Shown here: in pieces, positions 42,922 to 50,868 of the stretch
How the letters are laid out: each line of letters begins with the position of its first letter
How positions within the stretch are numbered: the first letter of the stretch is position 1
DNA from: Actimicrobium sp035984655
GTDB lineage: Bacteria; Pseudomonadota; Gammaproteobacteria; Burkholderiales; Burkholderiaceae_D
Direction: 5' to 3'
Length of the DNA: 64,000 bases
Assembly: GCF_035984655.1 (NCBI RefSeq)
Contig: NZ_JAXCHT010000007.1
Location: forward strand, 62,001 to 126,000
Program-made: the position numbers and the translations under genes
Notes under the pieces: model-generated
What the model was told of the DNA's origin: nothing
What the model saw: only the letters and a program-made list of their open reading frames with translations
Databases searched by the model: none

Positions 42922-43215
42922 GCCCCCGTAGCTCAGTGGATAGAGCGATCCCCTCCTGAATCAAATTGGGCATCGGTGTCCGAAAGGACCCGCATGAATG
43001 GAGTCAAATTCGGTGAACCCTGACAGGTCATGCTGTTGGCAACGCCGAGCCAAGCCCGCAACAGCGGGAAGGTGTAGAGACTAGACGGCTCCCGCCTGTA
43101 GCGCCCTGGCGCAATGGCGAAGGCATAGTCCAGACTGCAAACGGCACAGCCGGTGGCGAAAGCCATAGCGGGATGAAGGGATAGGTCACACGTTCGATCC
43201 GTGTCGGGGGCACCA
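42922..43215 (+). tRNA. tRNA-Arg(CCU), split by a group I intron, with encoded CCA
   Basis: The two exons, 42922-42957 (36 nt) and 43176-43215 (40 nt), join into a perfect 76-nt cloverleaf. Acceptor stem GCCCCCG/CGGGGGC has discriminator A and an encoded CCA (43213-43215). The D stem is GCTC/GAGC with loop AGTGGATA. The anticodon stem is ATCCC/GGGAT with loop CTCCTAA, so the anticodon is CCU. The variable loop is AGGTC, and the T stem is ACACG/CGTGT with loop TTCGATC. The intron sits directly after anticodon base 36. The tRNA reads AGG arginine codons. Because the anticodon arm is interrupted, standard tRNA searches may miss it. Confidence 0.96.
42958..43175 (+). ncRNA. Group I intron (218 nt, no ORF) in the tRNA-Arg anticodon loop
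   Basis: The 5' exon ends CCT and can pair with an internal guide GGG at 42968-42970, with the required U-G wobble at the splice site. A P2 hairpin has a GAAA loop (42982-42985). P3 pairs GGAG (43000-43003) with CTCC (43089-43092). P4 pairs CGGTG (43011-43015) with CGCCG. A P6a-like stem is CCCGC/GCGGG. P7 pairs GACTA (43079-43083) with TAGTC (43126-43130). P8 pairs CGCC (43093-43096) with GGCG (43116-43119). P9 is TGGC-GAAA-GCCA (43154-43165). The last base, 43175, is G as in all group I introns. The core closely resembles the small IC3-type tRNA introns of Azoarcus and Agrobacterium. Self-splicing is inferred. Confidence 0.95.
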
Positions 43216-43274
43216 CCGGATCTGCCAGCGCGCATCATGCGCGACTGGCTTCATATGCCGCGGTCCGGCTTGGC

Positions 43275-43298
43275 CGACGCGGCCGTCGTTATATTTTT
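43275..43298 (+). terminator. Possible terminator of the tRNA-Arg transcript
   Basis: A short CGACG/CGTCG hairpin is followed by TTATATTTTT, about 60 bases past the CCA end. A stronger hairpin at 43225-43248 (CCAG-CGCGCAT and its complement) precedes it without a T run. The T-rich part overlaps the stop codon of the convergent MFS gene. Confidence 0.4.
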
Positions 43299-44602
43299 CC
43301 TGCCGCAGGCGCAGCGACAAAGTCCGGAATCGTCTCGATTTTCCCCAGCACGAACACAAACGAGATGATGCCGATCACCAGAATCACCCCGGCGACAAAG
43401 AACGCATTCGCAAACGAATTAGTGGCGCCGACAATGAAGCCGGTCACGATCGGTGCGGCCGCGCCCATCAGATTGTTGGCGAAATTCATGATGCCGCCGA
43501 TGGTGCCGACCCCGCCCTTCGGTGCGATCAGCGAGGGCAAGGACCAGCCGACCGGCGCCGCCGATGCCAGGCCGCCGAGCGCGATCGAAATCCAGAAGAT
43601 TGCCCAGACCGGGTCGGTGGTCTGGGTCGCGCCGAATACCGCCAGACCAAACAGCATGCCAACCACCAGCACGGTCTTTCTGACTTTCGAATCGTCGCGA
43701 CCACGTGAAATCAAATGGTCGATCAGCCAGCCACCGACGAACAGATCCGTGGCCGTGGCCACCGCCCAGGGGATGGCCGAGTAGCCCGCAGATTTGAGAA
43801 TACTCATGTGCATGGTTTGCACCAGATAGCCAGGCAACCAGGTCAGGAACAGGTAGAACGAGTACCCGTAGGCGCAGAACCCGATGGTCAGGCCCCATAC
43901 CTTCACGTTACGCAGCAGGTAACCCAGCATCCCCATCGGACTGGCGCCGGACGGGCCCTCGACGGTCGCACCGCCGTCGCGGATGTAGCTGTACTCGGCC
44001 GGGCTGAGCCGGGTGTCCTGGCTTGGGTCACGGTACACAATGAAGAAGGCGATGAAATATAGAAAGCTCAGCGCCGCAGTCATCGCGAAACCCCAGCGCC
44101 AGCCCAGCATTACCACCGAAAAGGCGACCAGCGGCACACCGATCACATTCGAGAATTTGGCAGCGGCATCGAAAATAGCGGTTGCCAGCCCACGTTCATT
44201 GCGCGGAAACCAGTAGCCAGTCGCCTTGGAACTGACCGGAAACCCCGGCGCTTCGGCAATGCCGAGCAGCACCCGCGCCGCAAAGATGCCGGCAAACCCG
44301 CTGGCAAAGGCGGTGATCGTCGCCGCACAACCCCAGCAGAATGCCCCCCAGCGACCGACCCGGGTAACGCCGAAGCGGTCGAGAATCACGCCCGCCGGAA
44401 TTTGCAACAAGGCATAGGACCAGAAAAACGCGCTGAACAACAGACCCAGTTCGACCGGACCAAGATTGAAGGCGTCCTTGATCTGGGGCGCGGCAACTGA
44501 CAGGCTGATCCGATCGATGTAGTTGATCAATACGCCAATGCCGAGCAGGCTGCCGATACCCCAACGCCGGTTGGGAATTTTGTTTCCTGCGACTGATGCC
44601 AT
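43289..44602 (-). CDS. MFS transporter, anion:cation symporter (sugar acid) family
   Basis: This 437-aa, 12-span transporter is of the ACS branch that includes the hexuronate, glucarate and galactonate carriers. The start NYIDRISLSVAAPQI (about 27-41), the loop LDRFGVTRVGRWG (about 74-86) and GIAEAPGFPVSSKATGYWFP (about 113-132) are typical of it. It starts 48 bp after gntK on the same strand, and a gluconate-type operator lies ahead of gntK. The likely substrate is therefore gluconate or a related aldonate, taken up with protons. This would replace the GntP-type permease usually found with gntK. The substrate is inferred from context. Confidence 0.88.
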   Translation of the reverse strand: MASVAGNKIPNRRWGIGSLLGIGVLINYIDRISLSVAAPQIKDAFNLGPVELGLLFSAFFWSYALLQIPAGVILDRFGVTRVGRWGAFCWGCAATITAFASGFAGIFAARVLLGIAEAPGFPVSSKATGYWFPRNERGLATAIFDAAAKFSNVIGVPLVAFSVVMLGWRWGFAMTAALSFLYFIAFFIVYRDPSQDTRLSPAEYSYIRDGGATVEGPSGASPMGMLGYLLRNVKVWGLTIGFCAYGYSFYLFLTWLPGYLVQTMHMSILKSAGYSAIPWAVATATDLFVGGWLIDHLISRGRDDSKVRKTVLVVGMLFGLAVFGATQTTDPVWAIFWISIALGGLASAAPVGWSLPSLIAPKGGVGTIGGIMNFANNLMGAAAPIVTGFIVGATNSFANAFFVAGVILVIGIISFVFVLGKIETIPDFVAAPAAGKI

Positions 44603-44650
44603 TGCTGTCTCCTGATTATTTTATGGTGGTGCGACTGGGGTGCTGCCTCG

Positions 44651-45220
44651 TCATGGCTGTGAACCGACCTTGAAGTGGCTGAGGATGCATTCGACGATCT
44701 GTTCCGGCGCCAGCGCGATGTCGACGCGCAGCCCTCGCTCATCCGCCATCAAGGGTTCCAGATCGCGAAACTGGCTGTCGAGCAACGCCACTGGCATGAA
44801 ATGGCCGGAGCGACTTTGCATGCGCGCCGCGATCAGCGCACGACTGCCATCGAGATGAATGAAAATCAGCGCGGGATCGCCCTGGCGCAGGACGTCGCGG
44901 TAACGCCGCTTCAGCGACGAGCATGACAACACCAGCCCTCTTTCGGCCTGGCGGGCGACAGCGATGCGCTGTTGCAGGCATTTCAGCCAGGCTTCGCGGT
45001 CCGTATCGTCGAGCGGGGTCCCGGCGGCCATTTTTGTAATGTTGGCGGGCGGATGGTCGCTGTCGCCTTCGGCATAAGGCACGCCCAGACGGCCCGCCAG
45101 ACGCGCACCGATCTCGCTCTTGCCGCAGCCGCTCACTCCCATCACCACCCAGCGTTGCGGAGGTTGCGGTGAAATGACTGCTGGCTGGCGCATGGCTGGA
45201 CGAGGAGTTGGCTGGGTCAT
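44651..45220 (-). CDS. gntK: Gluconokinase
   Basis: Gluconokinase phosphorylates gluconate to 6-phosphogluconate, which enters the pentose phosphate or Entner-Doudoroff route. The 189-aa protein has the P-loop VMGVSGCGKSEIG (about 25-37), the substrate region EGDSDHPPANITKM (about 49-62) and CSSLKRRYRDVLR (about 99-111), all as in GntK. It has an extra N-terminal stretch of about 20 residues relative to the E. coli enzyme. The ATG at 45220 follows the operator by 22 bases. The frame runs on upstream to 45304 through the promoter, so that extension is not real. Confidence 0.95.
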   Translation of the reverse strand: MTQPTPRPAMRQPAVISPQPPQRWVVMGVSGCGKSEIGARLAGRLGVPYAEGDSDHPPANITKMAAGTPLDDTDREAWLKCLQQRIAVARQAERGLVLSCSSLKRRYRDVLRQGDPALIFIHLDGSRALIAARMQSRSGHFMPVALLDSQFRDLEPLMADERGLRVDIALAPEQIVECILSHFKVGSQP

Positions 45221-45242
45221 GTTCAATGGATAGAATGATTTT

Positions 45243-45258
45243 ATGTTAGCGCTAACAT
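45243..45258. promoter_or_regulatory. Perfect 16-bp GntR-type operator
   Basis: ATGTTAGCGCTAACAT is a perfect palindrome that matches the arrangement ATGTTA-N4-TAACAT bound by gluconate repressors of the LacI family. It begins about two bases after the expected transcription start of gntK, so bound repressor would block the promoter. No second copy is seen near gntR. Confidence 0.85.
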
Positions 45259-45266
45259 CTGCCCGC

Positions 45267-45294
45267 ATTTTAAGCCCATCGACCCGTTTGTAAA
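45267..45294 (-). promoter_or_regulatory. Candidate promoter of gntK
   Basis: On the minus strand TTTACA (45294-45289) and TAAAAT (45272-45267) are 16 bases apart. Each matches consensus at five of six positions. The operator lies directly downstream. Confidence 0.65.
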
Positions 45295-45442
45295 GCACTT
45301 TCAATGCGGCGACGCAACAGCCCGCTACCTCGCTATTACTTTGCTATTCCCGCGCGATTGACGATATCGCTGCCTGACAGACACGAGCGTGCCGAAAGAA
45401 CCTATAGTCCTACCGTTGCCGACTTAGCGTGAAACGCCCCAT

Positions 45443-46465
45443 ATGACCATTCGCAAGCCCCGCCCGAGCCAATCCGAACGGGCCACGCTGGCCGACATTG
45501 CCTTTCGCGTCGGGGTCAGCAGCATTACCGTCTCGCGCGCGATCCACTCGCCGCAACTGGTATCGCTCGCGTTACGCCACAGGATTCAGGCGCTGATCGA
45601 CGAGACCGGCTATGTCCCCAACCGTGCCGCCCGGGCGCTGGCACGGGCGCGCTCGGACAACGTCGTGGTGCTGATTCCGTCGCTGTCGAATACCGTCTTC
45701 ACCGATGTGCTGGCGGGTGTGCGCGACGTGCTGCACGCACAGGGATACCGGACACTGATCGGCGACACGCGCTATTCCCCGGACGAGGAAGAAAATCTGT
45801 TTCGCGCCTACCAGGAGCATGCGCCCGACGGTGTCTTGCTGACTGGCTTTGACCAGACTCCGACACTGCAATCCATCTTGAAAAAGAGTGCCCTTCCGGT
45901 GGTGCACATGATGGAGCTCACCGAATCCGGTGCCTTCTGCGCAGGATCCGACCAGCGCGACGCCGGCTTCGCAATGGCCTCCCATCTGCTGGAGCGCGGG
46001 TATCGCCGCATCGGATTTCTGGGCGCCCAGCTCGATCCGCGCGTAATGCAGCGCCTGCAGGGATATCGCGATGCCTTGCGTGGCGCCGGCTTGCCCTATG
46101 AACGCGGCGAAATTCTCGATCCGACGCCGTCGTCGATCGGGCTCGGTGTCGGCATGCTTGGCCGTTTGCTGCTGCAAGCCCCTGACTGCGACGCGGTTTT
46201 TTGCTGCAATGATGATCTGGCGCTGGGGGTGCTGTTTGAAGCGCAACGACGCAACTTGCAGGTGCCGGGGCAACTTGCGGTGGCCGGCTTCAACGATCTG
46301 GCCGCGGCGGAGTGGGTCAGTCCGTCCCTGACCACCATTGCAACCCCACGCTATGAGATCGGCCATGCCGCGGCAACCATGCTGTTGCGACAAATGCAGG
46401 GCGAGGCGCCTGCCAATGCCAGCATCAACCTTGGCTATGCCTTGAAGGTCAGGGAAAGCACGTGA
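45443..46465 (+). CDS. gntR: LacI-family transcriptional regulator, gluconate repressor (GntR type)
   Basis: This 340-aa protein has an N-terminal LacI helix-turn-helix (about 15-65: ATLADIAFRVGVSSITVSRA, and the hinge GYVPNRAARALARARS). A periplasmic-binding-like effector domain follows, with VVVLIPSLSNTVFTDVLAGV and CNDDLALGVLFEAQRR. It resembles GntR/IdnR regulators, which release DNA when gluconate or a derivative binds. It is divergent from gntK, and the operator lies in the 222-bp gap between them. The pairing of regulator and site is inferred from position and motif. Confidence 0.92.
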   Translation: MTIRKPRPSQSERATLADIAFRVGVSSITVSRAIHSPQLVSLALRHRIQALIDETGYVPNRAARALARARSDNVVVLIPSLSNTVFTDVLAGVRDVLHAQGYRTLIGDTRYSPDEEENLFRAYQEHAPDGVLLTGFDQTPTLQSILKKSALPVVHMMELTESGAFCAGSDQRDAGFAMASHLLERGYRRIGFLGAQLDPRVMQRLQGYRDALRGAGLPYERGEILDPTPSSIGLGVGMLGRLLLQAPDCDAVFCCNDDLALGVLFEAQRRNLQVPGQLAVAGFNDLAAAEWVSPSLTTIATPRYEIGHAAATMLLRQMQGEAPANASINLGYALKVREST

Positions 46466-46591
46466 GGAACATGTCGGTCGGGATGTCATCAATAGGCTGT
46501 GCGCGCGCAACGCCCCACACACCGACACTGGCTATGATCAACCCCTGCATGCTTGCGCTGATGCTCCCCTCACCTCCGGCTCACGGTCATC

Positions 46592-48109
46592 ATGGAAATT
46601 GAACTCAAGTTGCTGCTGGACCCCGACGACGTGCCCGCGCTGCGTGGTCATCCGCTGCTTGCCGCCTGCGCCAGCACCGCGCCATCGACCCACAAATTGC
46701 AGGCAACCTATTTCGACACCGCAGACCTTGCCGTGCGTGCCAGCGGCGCGAGCCTGCGCGTGCGGCGCATCGACGGCCATTGGGTGCAAACTTTCAAGGG
46801 GGGCGATGTTGTCTCCAGCGGTTTGCACAGCCGTGAGGAATGGGAATCGACGGTGACTTCGGCGCAGCCAGATCTGGCTGCACTACGTCAGCTGGTCGAT
46901 CGAAAATCGCCATGGCGAAAATTGCTGCAGGCGCCCCAACTCGACGGGGCGTTGCGCCCGGTGTTCACCACCCGCATTGCGCGAACCAAATGGGACCTGG
47001 TCCTGCCCGAAGGCGACGAGGTCGAATGCGTGCTCGATCAGGGTCACCTCGAACACGATGGCGACACGGTGCCGATCAGTGAGATCGAGCTGGAGCTCAA
47101 ATCCGGTGATCCGGCGCATTTGTTTGACTTTGCCCTCGCGCTGCAACATGACATCCCGCTGCAGGTGGGCAATCGTAGCAAGTCCGAACGCGGCTACGCG
47201 ATGCTCGATCCATTGACTGCCCCGGCAGCCGTGCCCGCCGCTGCACTTGATTTATCCCGACCGATGGGTGTCATGCAAGCGTTTCGCGCCATCGTTGGCA
47301 ATTGCCTGACGCAGATTCAATCGAATGCGCCAGGCGTCGTGGCAATGCAGGACGTCGAGAGCCTGCACCAGATGCGGGTTGGCTTGCGCCGATTGAATTC
47401 GGCGCTTGGCCTGTTCAACAGTCTGCGCCCACTGCCGGATGGTATCCAGCAAGAGCTCGACTGGCTTGGCACGCAGTTGGGGCCGGGCCGGGACTGGGAC
47501 GTACTGGTGGAATCGACGCTCCCCGATGTGATCAGCGCGGTGCCCGACGCGGCGCTCGGCGAGGTCGCGACCGCGGCACAGAATGAGGCCAGACTGAAGC
47601 ATCGGGACGCAGCGGCGGCAGTCGACTCGCAACGCTATCATCGGCTGTTATTGCAACTGGCGCGATGGATGCAGGACAGCGACATGGATGATCCTGATCG
47701 TGGCCAGTCGCAACAACTCCAGGCGTTCGCACGACGTGTGCTGAAAAAGAACCAGCGCCGGCTGGCGCGCCGCGGCAATCAGGTCCGCGGAACCGATGTG
47801 CGGGCCAGCCATCGGCTCAGGATTGCCGTTAAAAAAATGCGCTATGCGGTGGAGTTCTTTCAATCGCTGTATCCGGCCCGGCGTCTGCGCCAGTATCGGG
47901 GTCGGCTGACAGATTTGCAGGAGCAGCTCGGTTGGTACAACGATGTCACGGTGGCCGACAAACTGCTGGAACAGCTGCAACGGCGCCGACCGGTGCTGGC
48001 CAGCAGCATCGGCTTCACGCGCGGCTACCTGCATGCGCGCAGTCGCGATCAGTACAAGAATATTCGCAAGCGCGCCAGGAAATTGGCCGAAACCAAGCCC
48101 GATTTGTAA
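46592..48109 (+). CDS. CYTH and CHAD domain protein
   Basis: This 505-aa protein has an N-terminal CYTH domain (about 1-205) that starts with the ExExK signature MEIELKLLL, used by triphosphatases to bind triphosphate and metal. A C-terminal CHAD domain (about 230-500) follows, helical and rich in conserved His, Arg and Lys (ESLHQMRVGLRRLNSALGLF and SHRLRIAVKKMRYAVEFF). In characterised members CYTH hydrolyses inorganic triphosphate and CHAD binds polyphosphate. Here it is a single gene after gntR. The catalytic role is from family knowledge. Confidence 0.93.
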   Translation: MEIELKLLLDPDDVPALRGHPLLAACASTAPSTHKLQATYFDTADLAVRASGASLRVRRIDGHWVQTFKGGDVVSSGLHSREEWESTVTSAQPDLAALRQLVDRKSPWRKLLQAPQLDGALRPVFTTRIARTKWDLVLPEGDEVECVLDQGHLEHDGDTVPISEIELELKSGDPAHLFDFALALQHDIPLQVGNRSKSERGYAMLDPLTAPAAVPAAALDLSRPMGVMQAFRAIVGNCLTQIQSNAPGVVAMQDVESLHQMRVGLRRLNSALGLFNSLRPLPDGIQQELDWLGTQLGPGRDWDVLVESTLPDVISAVPDAALGEVATAAQNEARLKHRDAAAAVDSQRYHRLLLQLARWMQDSDMDDPDRGQSQQLQAFARRVLKKNQRRLARRGNQVRGTDVRASHRLRIAVKKMRYAVEFFQSLYPARRLRQYRGRLTDLQEQLGWYNDVTVADKLLEQLQRRRPVLASSIGFTRGYLHARSRDQYKNIRKRARKLAETKPDL

Positions 48110-48198
48110 CAGCCCGTGATTTGCCGGCGCAACGTGCGCCAGCGCACCGAGTGCGGTCCTGCCGCAGCCTAAGCTGCGACACATCAACAGGAGAAATC

Positions 48199-48666
48199 AT
48201 GAAAATCACTTCAACTCTGGCCGCATCTGCACTGATCGCTTCAACCTTACTCGCTGGTTGCGCTACGCCTTATCAGCAACAACCGAATGTGCAATCGTAT
48301 CCCGCTGCCAATACGCAGGGTTACAACACACAATACGGCGTGATCGATTCAATCCAGTCGACACGTGCGCCCAACAACTCCGGCCCTGGCATGGGCGCGG
48401 TTGTCGGTGGTGTCGTCGGTGGCCTGCTGGGTAACCAGGTCGGCGGCGGCAGCGGTCGCGCTGTAGCCACCGCTGCGGGCGTGGTCGGTGGTGCAGTGGT
48501 CGGTAATAACCTGGAAAAAAACAACCAGGCGCCAGGCCGCGAGCTGTATCAAATCGGCGTGCGTCTCGACAATGGTTCGTTTGAAACCATCAATGAAGAA
48601 AACATCGGCGACTTGCGTGTCGGTAATCGCGTACGCATCGAAAACGGCCGCGTCTACCGTTACTGA
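48199..48666 (+). CDS. Glycine-zipper 2TM lipoprotein
   Basis: This 155-aa lipoprotein has a lipobox STLLAGC (Cys at about 21), a Gln/Tyr/Asn-rich linker and a glycine-zipper segment (about 67-115: GAVVGGVVGGLLGNQVGGGS). A small C-terminal beta domain ends in RVRIENGRVYRY. It resembles the SlyB/Rcp outer-membrane lipoproteins, whose role in envelope integrity is only partly understood. The ATG at 48199 has a GGAGA site. The gene ends one base before the convergent isomerase gene. Confidence 0.92.
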   Translation: MKITSTLAASALIASTLLAGCATPYQQQPNVQSYPAANTQGYNTQYGVIDSIQSTRAPNNSGPGMGAVVGGVVGGLLGNQVGGGSGRAVATAAGVVGGAVVGNNLEKNNQAPGRELYQIGVRLDNGSFETINEENIGDLRVGNRVRIENGRVYRY

Positions 48667-49323
48667 TCACTCGGCGTCGGGCTGCAGGGCTGGCATCGCC
48701 AGCCTGAATGCGTCACGCTCGACGCAGGCTTGATTGATGCGCAGCAGCGTTGGCATTGCCGACATATCGCAGTTGAAGCGCTGCGCATTCCACAACTGTG
48801 GCACCAGACAGCAATCGGCCAACGTTGGCGTATCGCCAAAACAGAACTGCCCGACCCGTGGGTCGCGCGCAAGACTGACCTCCAGCGCTGCCAACCCCTG
48901 TTCACACCAATGCCTGTACCAGGCATTTTTTTCGTCTTCGGTGTGATGCAGGTCGCGCACCAGATAACGCAAGACCCGCAGATTGTTGACGGGATGGATG
49001 TCGCACGCAATCGCCAACGCAATGCCACGCACCCAGGCGCGATCGGCCGCTCCGGTGGGCAGTAACGGTGGTGTCGGGTACGCTTCATCCAGGTATTCGA
49101 TGATCGCCAGTGACTGCGTCAGCAGCAGTGGCGGCGCCTGACTGTCGTCCACCAGGGCCGGGACCAGTCCGTCCGGATTGAGCGCCCTGTATGCCGGCGT
49201 CAGTTGCTGCCCGCCGTCCCGCACCAGATTCACGCCGACCGACTCGTACTGCAAGCCTTTCAGGTTCAACGCAATCCGCACCCGGAACGATGCCGAACTG
49301 CGAAAGTACTCATGCAGTTTCAT
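48667..49323 (-). CDS. maiA: Maleylacetoacetate/maleylpyruvate isomerase (zeta-class GST)
   Basis: This 218-aa glutathione-dependent cis-trans isomerase has the zeta-class motif SSASFRVRIALNLKG (about 9-23), with the active-site SSxS. The C-terminal helical domain contains IHPVNNLRVLRYL. In the homogentisate route it converts maleylacetoacetate; in the gentisate route it converts maleylpyruvate. The adjacent short FAH-family hydrolase is nearer to fumarylpyruvate hydrolase in size, so a gentisate-type role (NagL/NagK) is somewhat favoured. Neither ring dioxygenase is present here. The start overlaps the stop of the hydrolase gene as ATGA. Confidence 0.9.
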   Translation of the reverse strand: MKLHEYFRSSASFRVRIALNLKGLQYESVGVNLVRDGGQQLTPAYRALNPDGLVPALVDDSQAPPLLLTQSLAIIEYLDEAYPTPPLLPTGAADRAWVRGIALAIACDIHPVNNLRVLRYLVRDLHHTEDEKNAWYRHWCEQGLAALEVSLARDPRVGQFCFGDTPTLADCCLVPQLWNAQRFNCDMSAMPTLLRINQACVERDAFRLAMPALQPDAE

Positions 49324-50015
49324 TCCCGCCCCCCGTCCACGATGCGCAATTGCAGTGCGCCCAACCCATCGATGCTGCCCACCAGCACATCGCCGCACAC
49401 CACTGCCCCAACGCCCTCGGGCGTGCCGGTAAAGATCAGATCACCCGGCTGCAGCGCAAACAACGTCGACAATTGCGCAATGGTCTCGTCAACCGACCAG
49501 ATCATCTGATCGAGGGTGCTGTGCTGACGCACCTGGCCATTGACGCCAAGACTGATCGCACCGGTCGGAACCGTCCGATGCAGCGGACCAATCGGCGCCG
49601 AATGATCGAAACCTTTCGCGGTGCTCCAGGGACGCCCATGTTTCTTTGACTCGGCCTGCAGATCGCGACGGGTCATGTCCAGACCGATGGCGTAGCCCCA
49701 GATATGTGACGCCGCGTCAGCCACCGCGATATCGCGGCCGCCTTTGCCAATCGCAACCACCAGTTCGATTTCATGATGCAGATCGCGGGTAGCCGAGGGA
49801 TACGGCATGGTGCCGACACTCCCCTGCGCGACCGGCACCACGGCATCGGCCGGCTTGGTGAAAAAGAACGGCGCCTCGCGCCCGGTGCCGCCCATTTCCC
49901 TTGCATGCGCGGCGTAATTGCGCCCGACGCAATAAATCCGGTGCACCGGAAACAGGTCGGCCGACCCGGCGACGGTCAAAGCGGGTTGGGGTAAGGGAGG
50001 AAATACAAAAGACAT
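49320..50015 (-). CDS. Fumarylacetoacetate hydrolase family protein (fumarylpyruvate hydrolase-like)
   Basis: This 231-aa metal-dependent C-C hydrolase is of the short FAH type. It contains YCVGRNYAAHAREMG (about 29-43), the metal ligands in HHEIELVVAIGKG (about 79-91) and the end block GDLIFTGTPEGVGAV. True fumarylacetoacetases are about 420 aa, so fumarylpyruvate hydrolase or a related acylpyruvase is more likely. The ATG at 50015 has an AGGAG site seven bases upstream. The frame is open to 50156 through the terminator of livF, so that extension is rejected. It is first in a two-gene operon with the isomerase. Confidence 0.9.
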   Translation of the reverse strand: MSFVFPPLPQPALTVAGSADLFPVHRIYCVGRNYAAHAREMGGTGREAPFFFTKPADAVVPVAQGSVGTMPYPSATRDLHHEIELVVAIGKGGRDIAVADAASHIWGYAIGLDMTRRDLQAESKKHGRPWSTAKGFDHSAPIGPLHRTVPTGAISLGVNGQVRQHSTLDQMIWSVDETIAQLSTLFALQPGDLIFTGTPEGVGAVVCGDVLVGSIDGLGALQLRIVDGGRE

Positions 50016-50056
50016 CGCGACTCCTTGTGAATGTTGTTGAGTATGCCATCCCGCGC

Positions 50057-50094
50057 AAAAAAAATCGCCGCGCAGGCAAGCCGGCGCGGCGATG
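50057..50094 (-). terminator. Terminator of the liv operon
   Basis: An ATCGCCGCGC/GCGCGGCGAT stem is followed on the minus strand by eight T residues, 22 bases past the livF stop codon. Confidence 0.92.
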
Positions 50095-50115
50095 GTGCAA
50101 GACATGGCCAACTGG

Positions 50116-50868
50116 TCAGCCTTCGCCCAGATACGCTTCCTTGACGCGCGGATCATTGAGCATTTCGGAGGCCACGCCGGTCATCGTGATCAAGCCGGAA
50201 TCCATCACATAGCCGCGATGGGCCGCCTGCAAGGCGAGCTTGGCGTTCTGCTCGACCAGCAAGATCGTCACACCCTGCGCCGAAACATTGCGCACGACTT
50301 CAAAGATCTTCTCAACCATGATCGGCGACAGTCCCATCGATGGCTCATCAAGCAGCAACAGCTTGGGATGGCTCATCAGCGCCCGCGCCATGGCGAGCAT
50401 CTGCTGCTCGCCGCCGGACAGGGTGCCGGCCATCTGGGCGGAACGTTCTTTCAGGCGCGGAAAAATCCCGAACCATTTGTCGATATCGGCAGCGATGCCG
50501 GCCTTGTCATTGCGGGTGTAGGCGCCCATCTGCAAGTTCTCGAAAATCGACATGCGGGTAAACACCCCGCGGCCCTCCGGCACCATGGCCAGATTGCGCT
50601 TGACCAGATCGAACGAGCCGATTCCCTTGATTGCCTGACCCGCATAGTCGATATGTCCCTCGACACGGCAGTTCGGCAAGGTGCCGGTGATCGCCTTGAG
50701 GGTGGTGGTCTTGCCAGCGCCATTGGCGCCGATGAGCGTGATCAATTCGCCCTGATTGACTTCGAGGTCGATCCCCTTGACGGCCTGAATGCCGCCGTAG
50801 GCCACTTTCAGGCCCGTGATCTTGAGAATGTTTGCTGACACGTTGACACCGCTTTCATTGGCTGACAT
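50116..50868 (-). CDS. livF: Branched-chain amino acid ABC transporter ATPase LivF
   Basis: This 250-aa ABC ATPase has Walker A GANGAGKTT (about 47), the signature TLSGGEQQMLAMARAL (about 148-163) and Walker B LLLLDEPSMGL. The short C-terminal end and the VPEGRGVF motif are typical of LivF rather than LivG. The ATG at 50868 overlaps the livG stop codon by one base (TAATG). It is the last gene of livHMGF. The substrate could be branched-chain amino acids, urea or amides, because the binding protein is not in the window. Confidence 0.95.
   Translation of the reverse strand: MSANESGVNVSANILKITGLKVAYGGIQAVKGIDLEVNQGELITLIGANGAGKTTTLKAITGTLPNCRVEGHIDYAGQAIKGIGSFDLVKRNLAMVPEGRGVFTRMSIFENLQMGAYTRNDKAGIAADIDKWFGIFPRLKERSAQMAGTLSGGEQQMLAMARALMSHPKLLLLDEPSMGLSPIMVEKIFEVVRNVSAQGVTILLVEQNAKLALQAAHRGYVMDSGLITMTGVASEMLNDPRVKEAYLGEG

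Noticed and set aside
43225..43248. Long hairpin after the split tRNA, considered as its terminator
   Set aside because: It lacks a T tail; the weaker hairpin with a T-rich tail at 43275-43298 is a better candidate.
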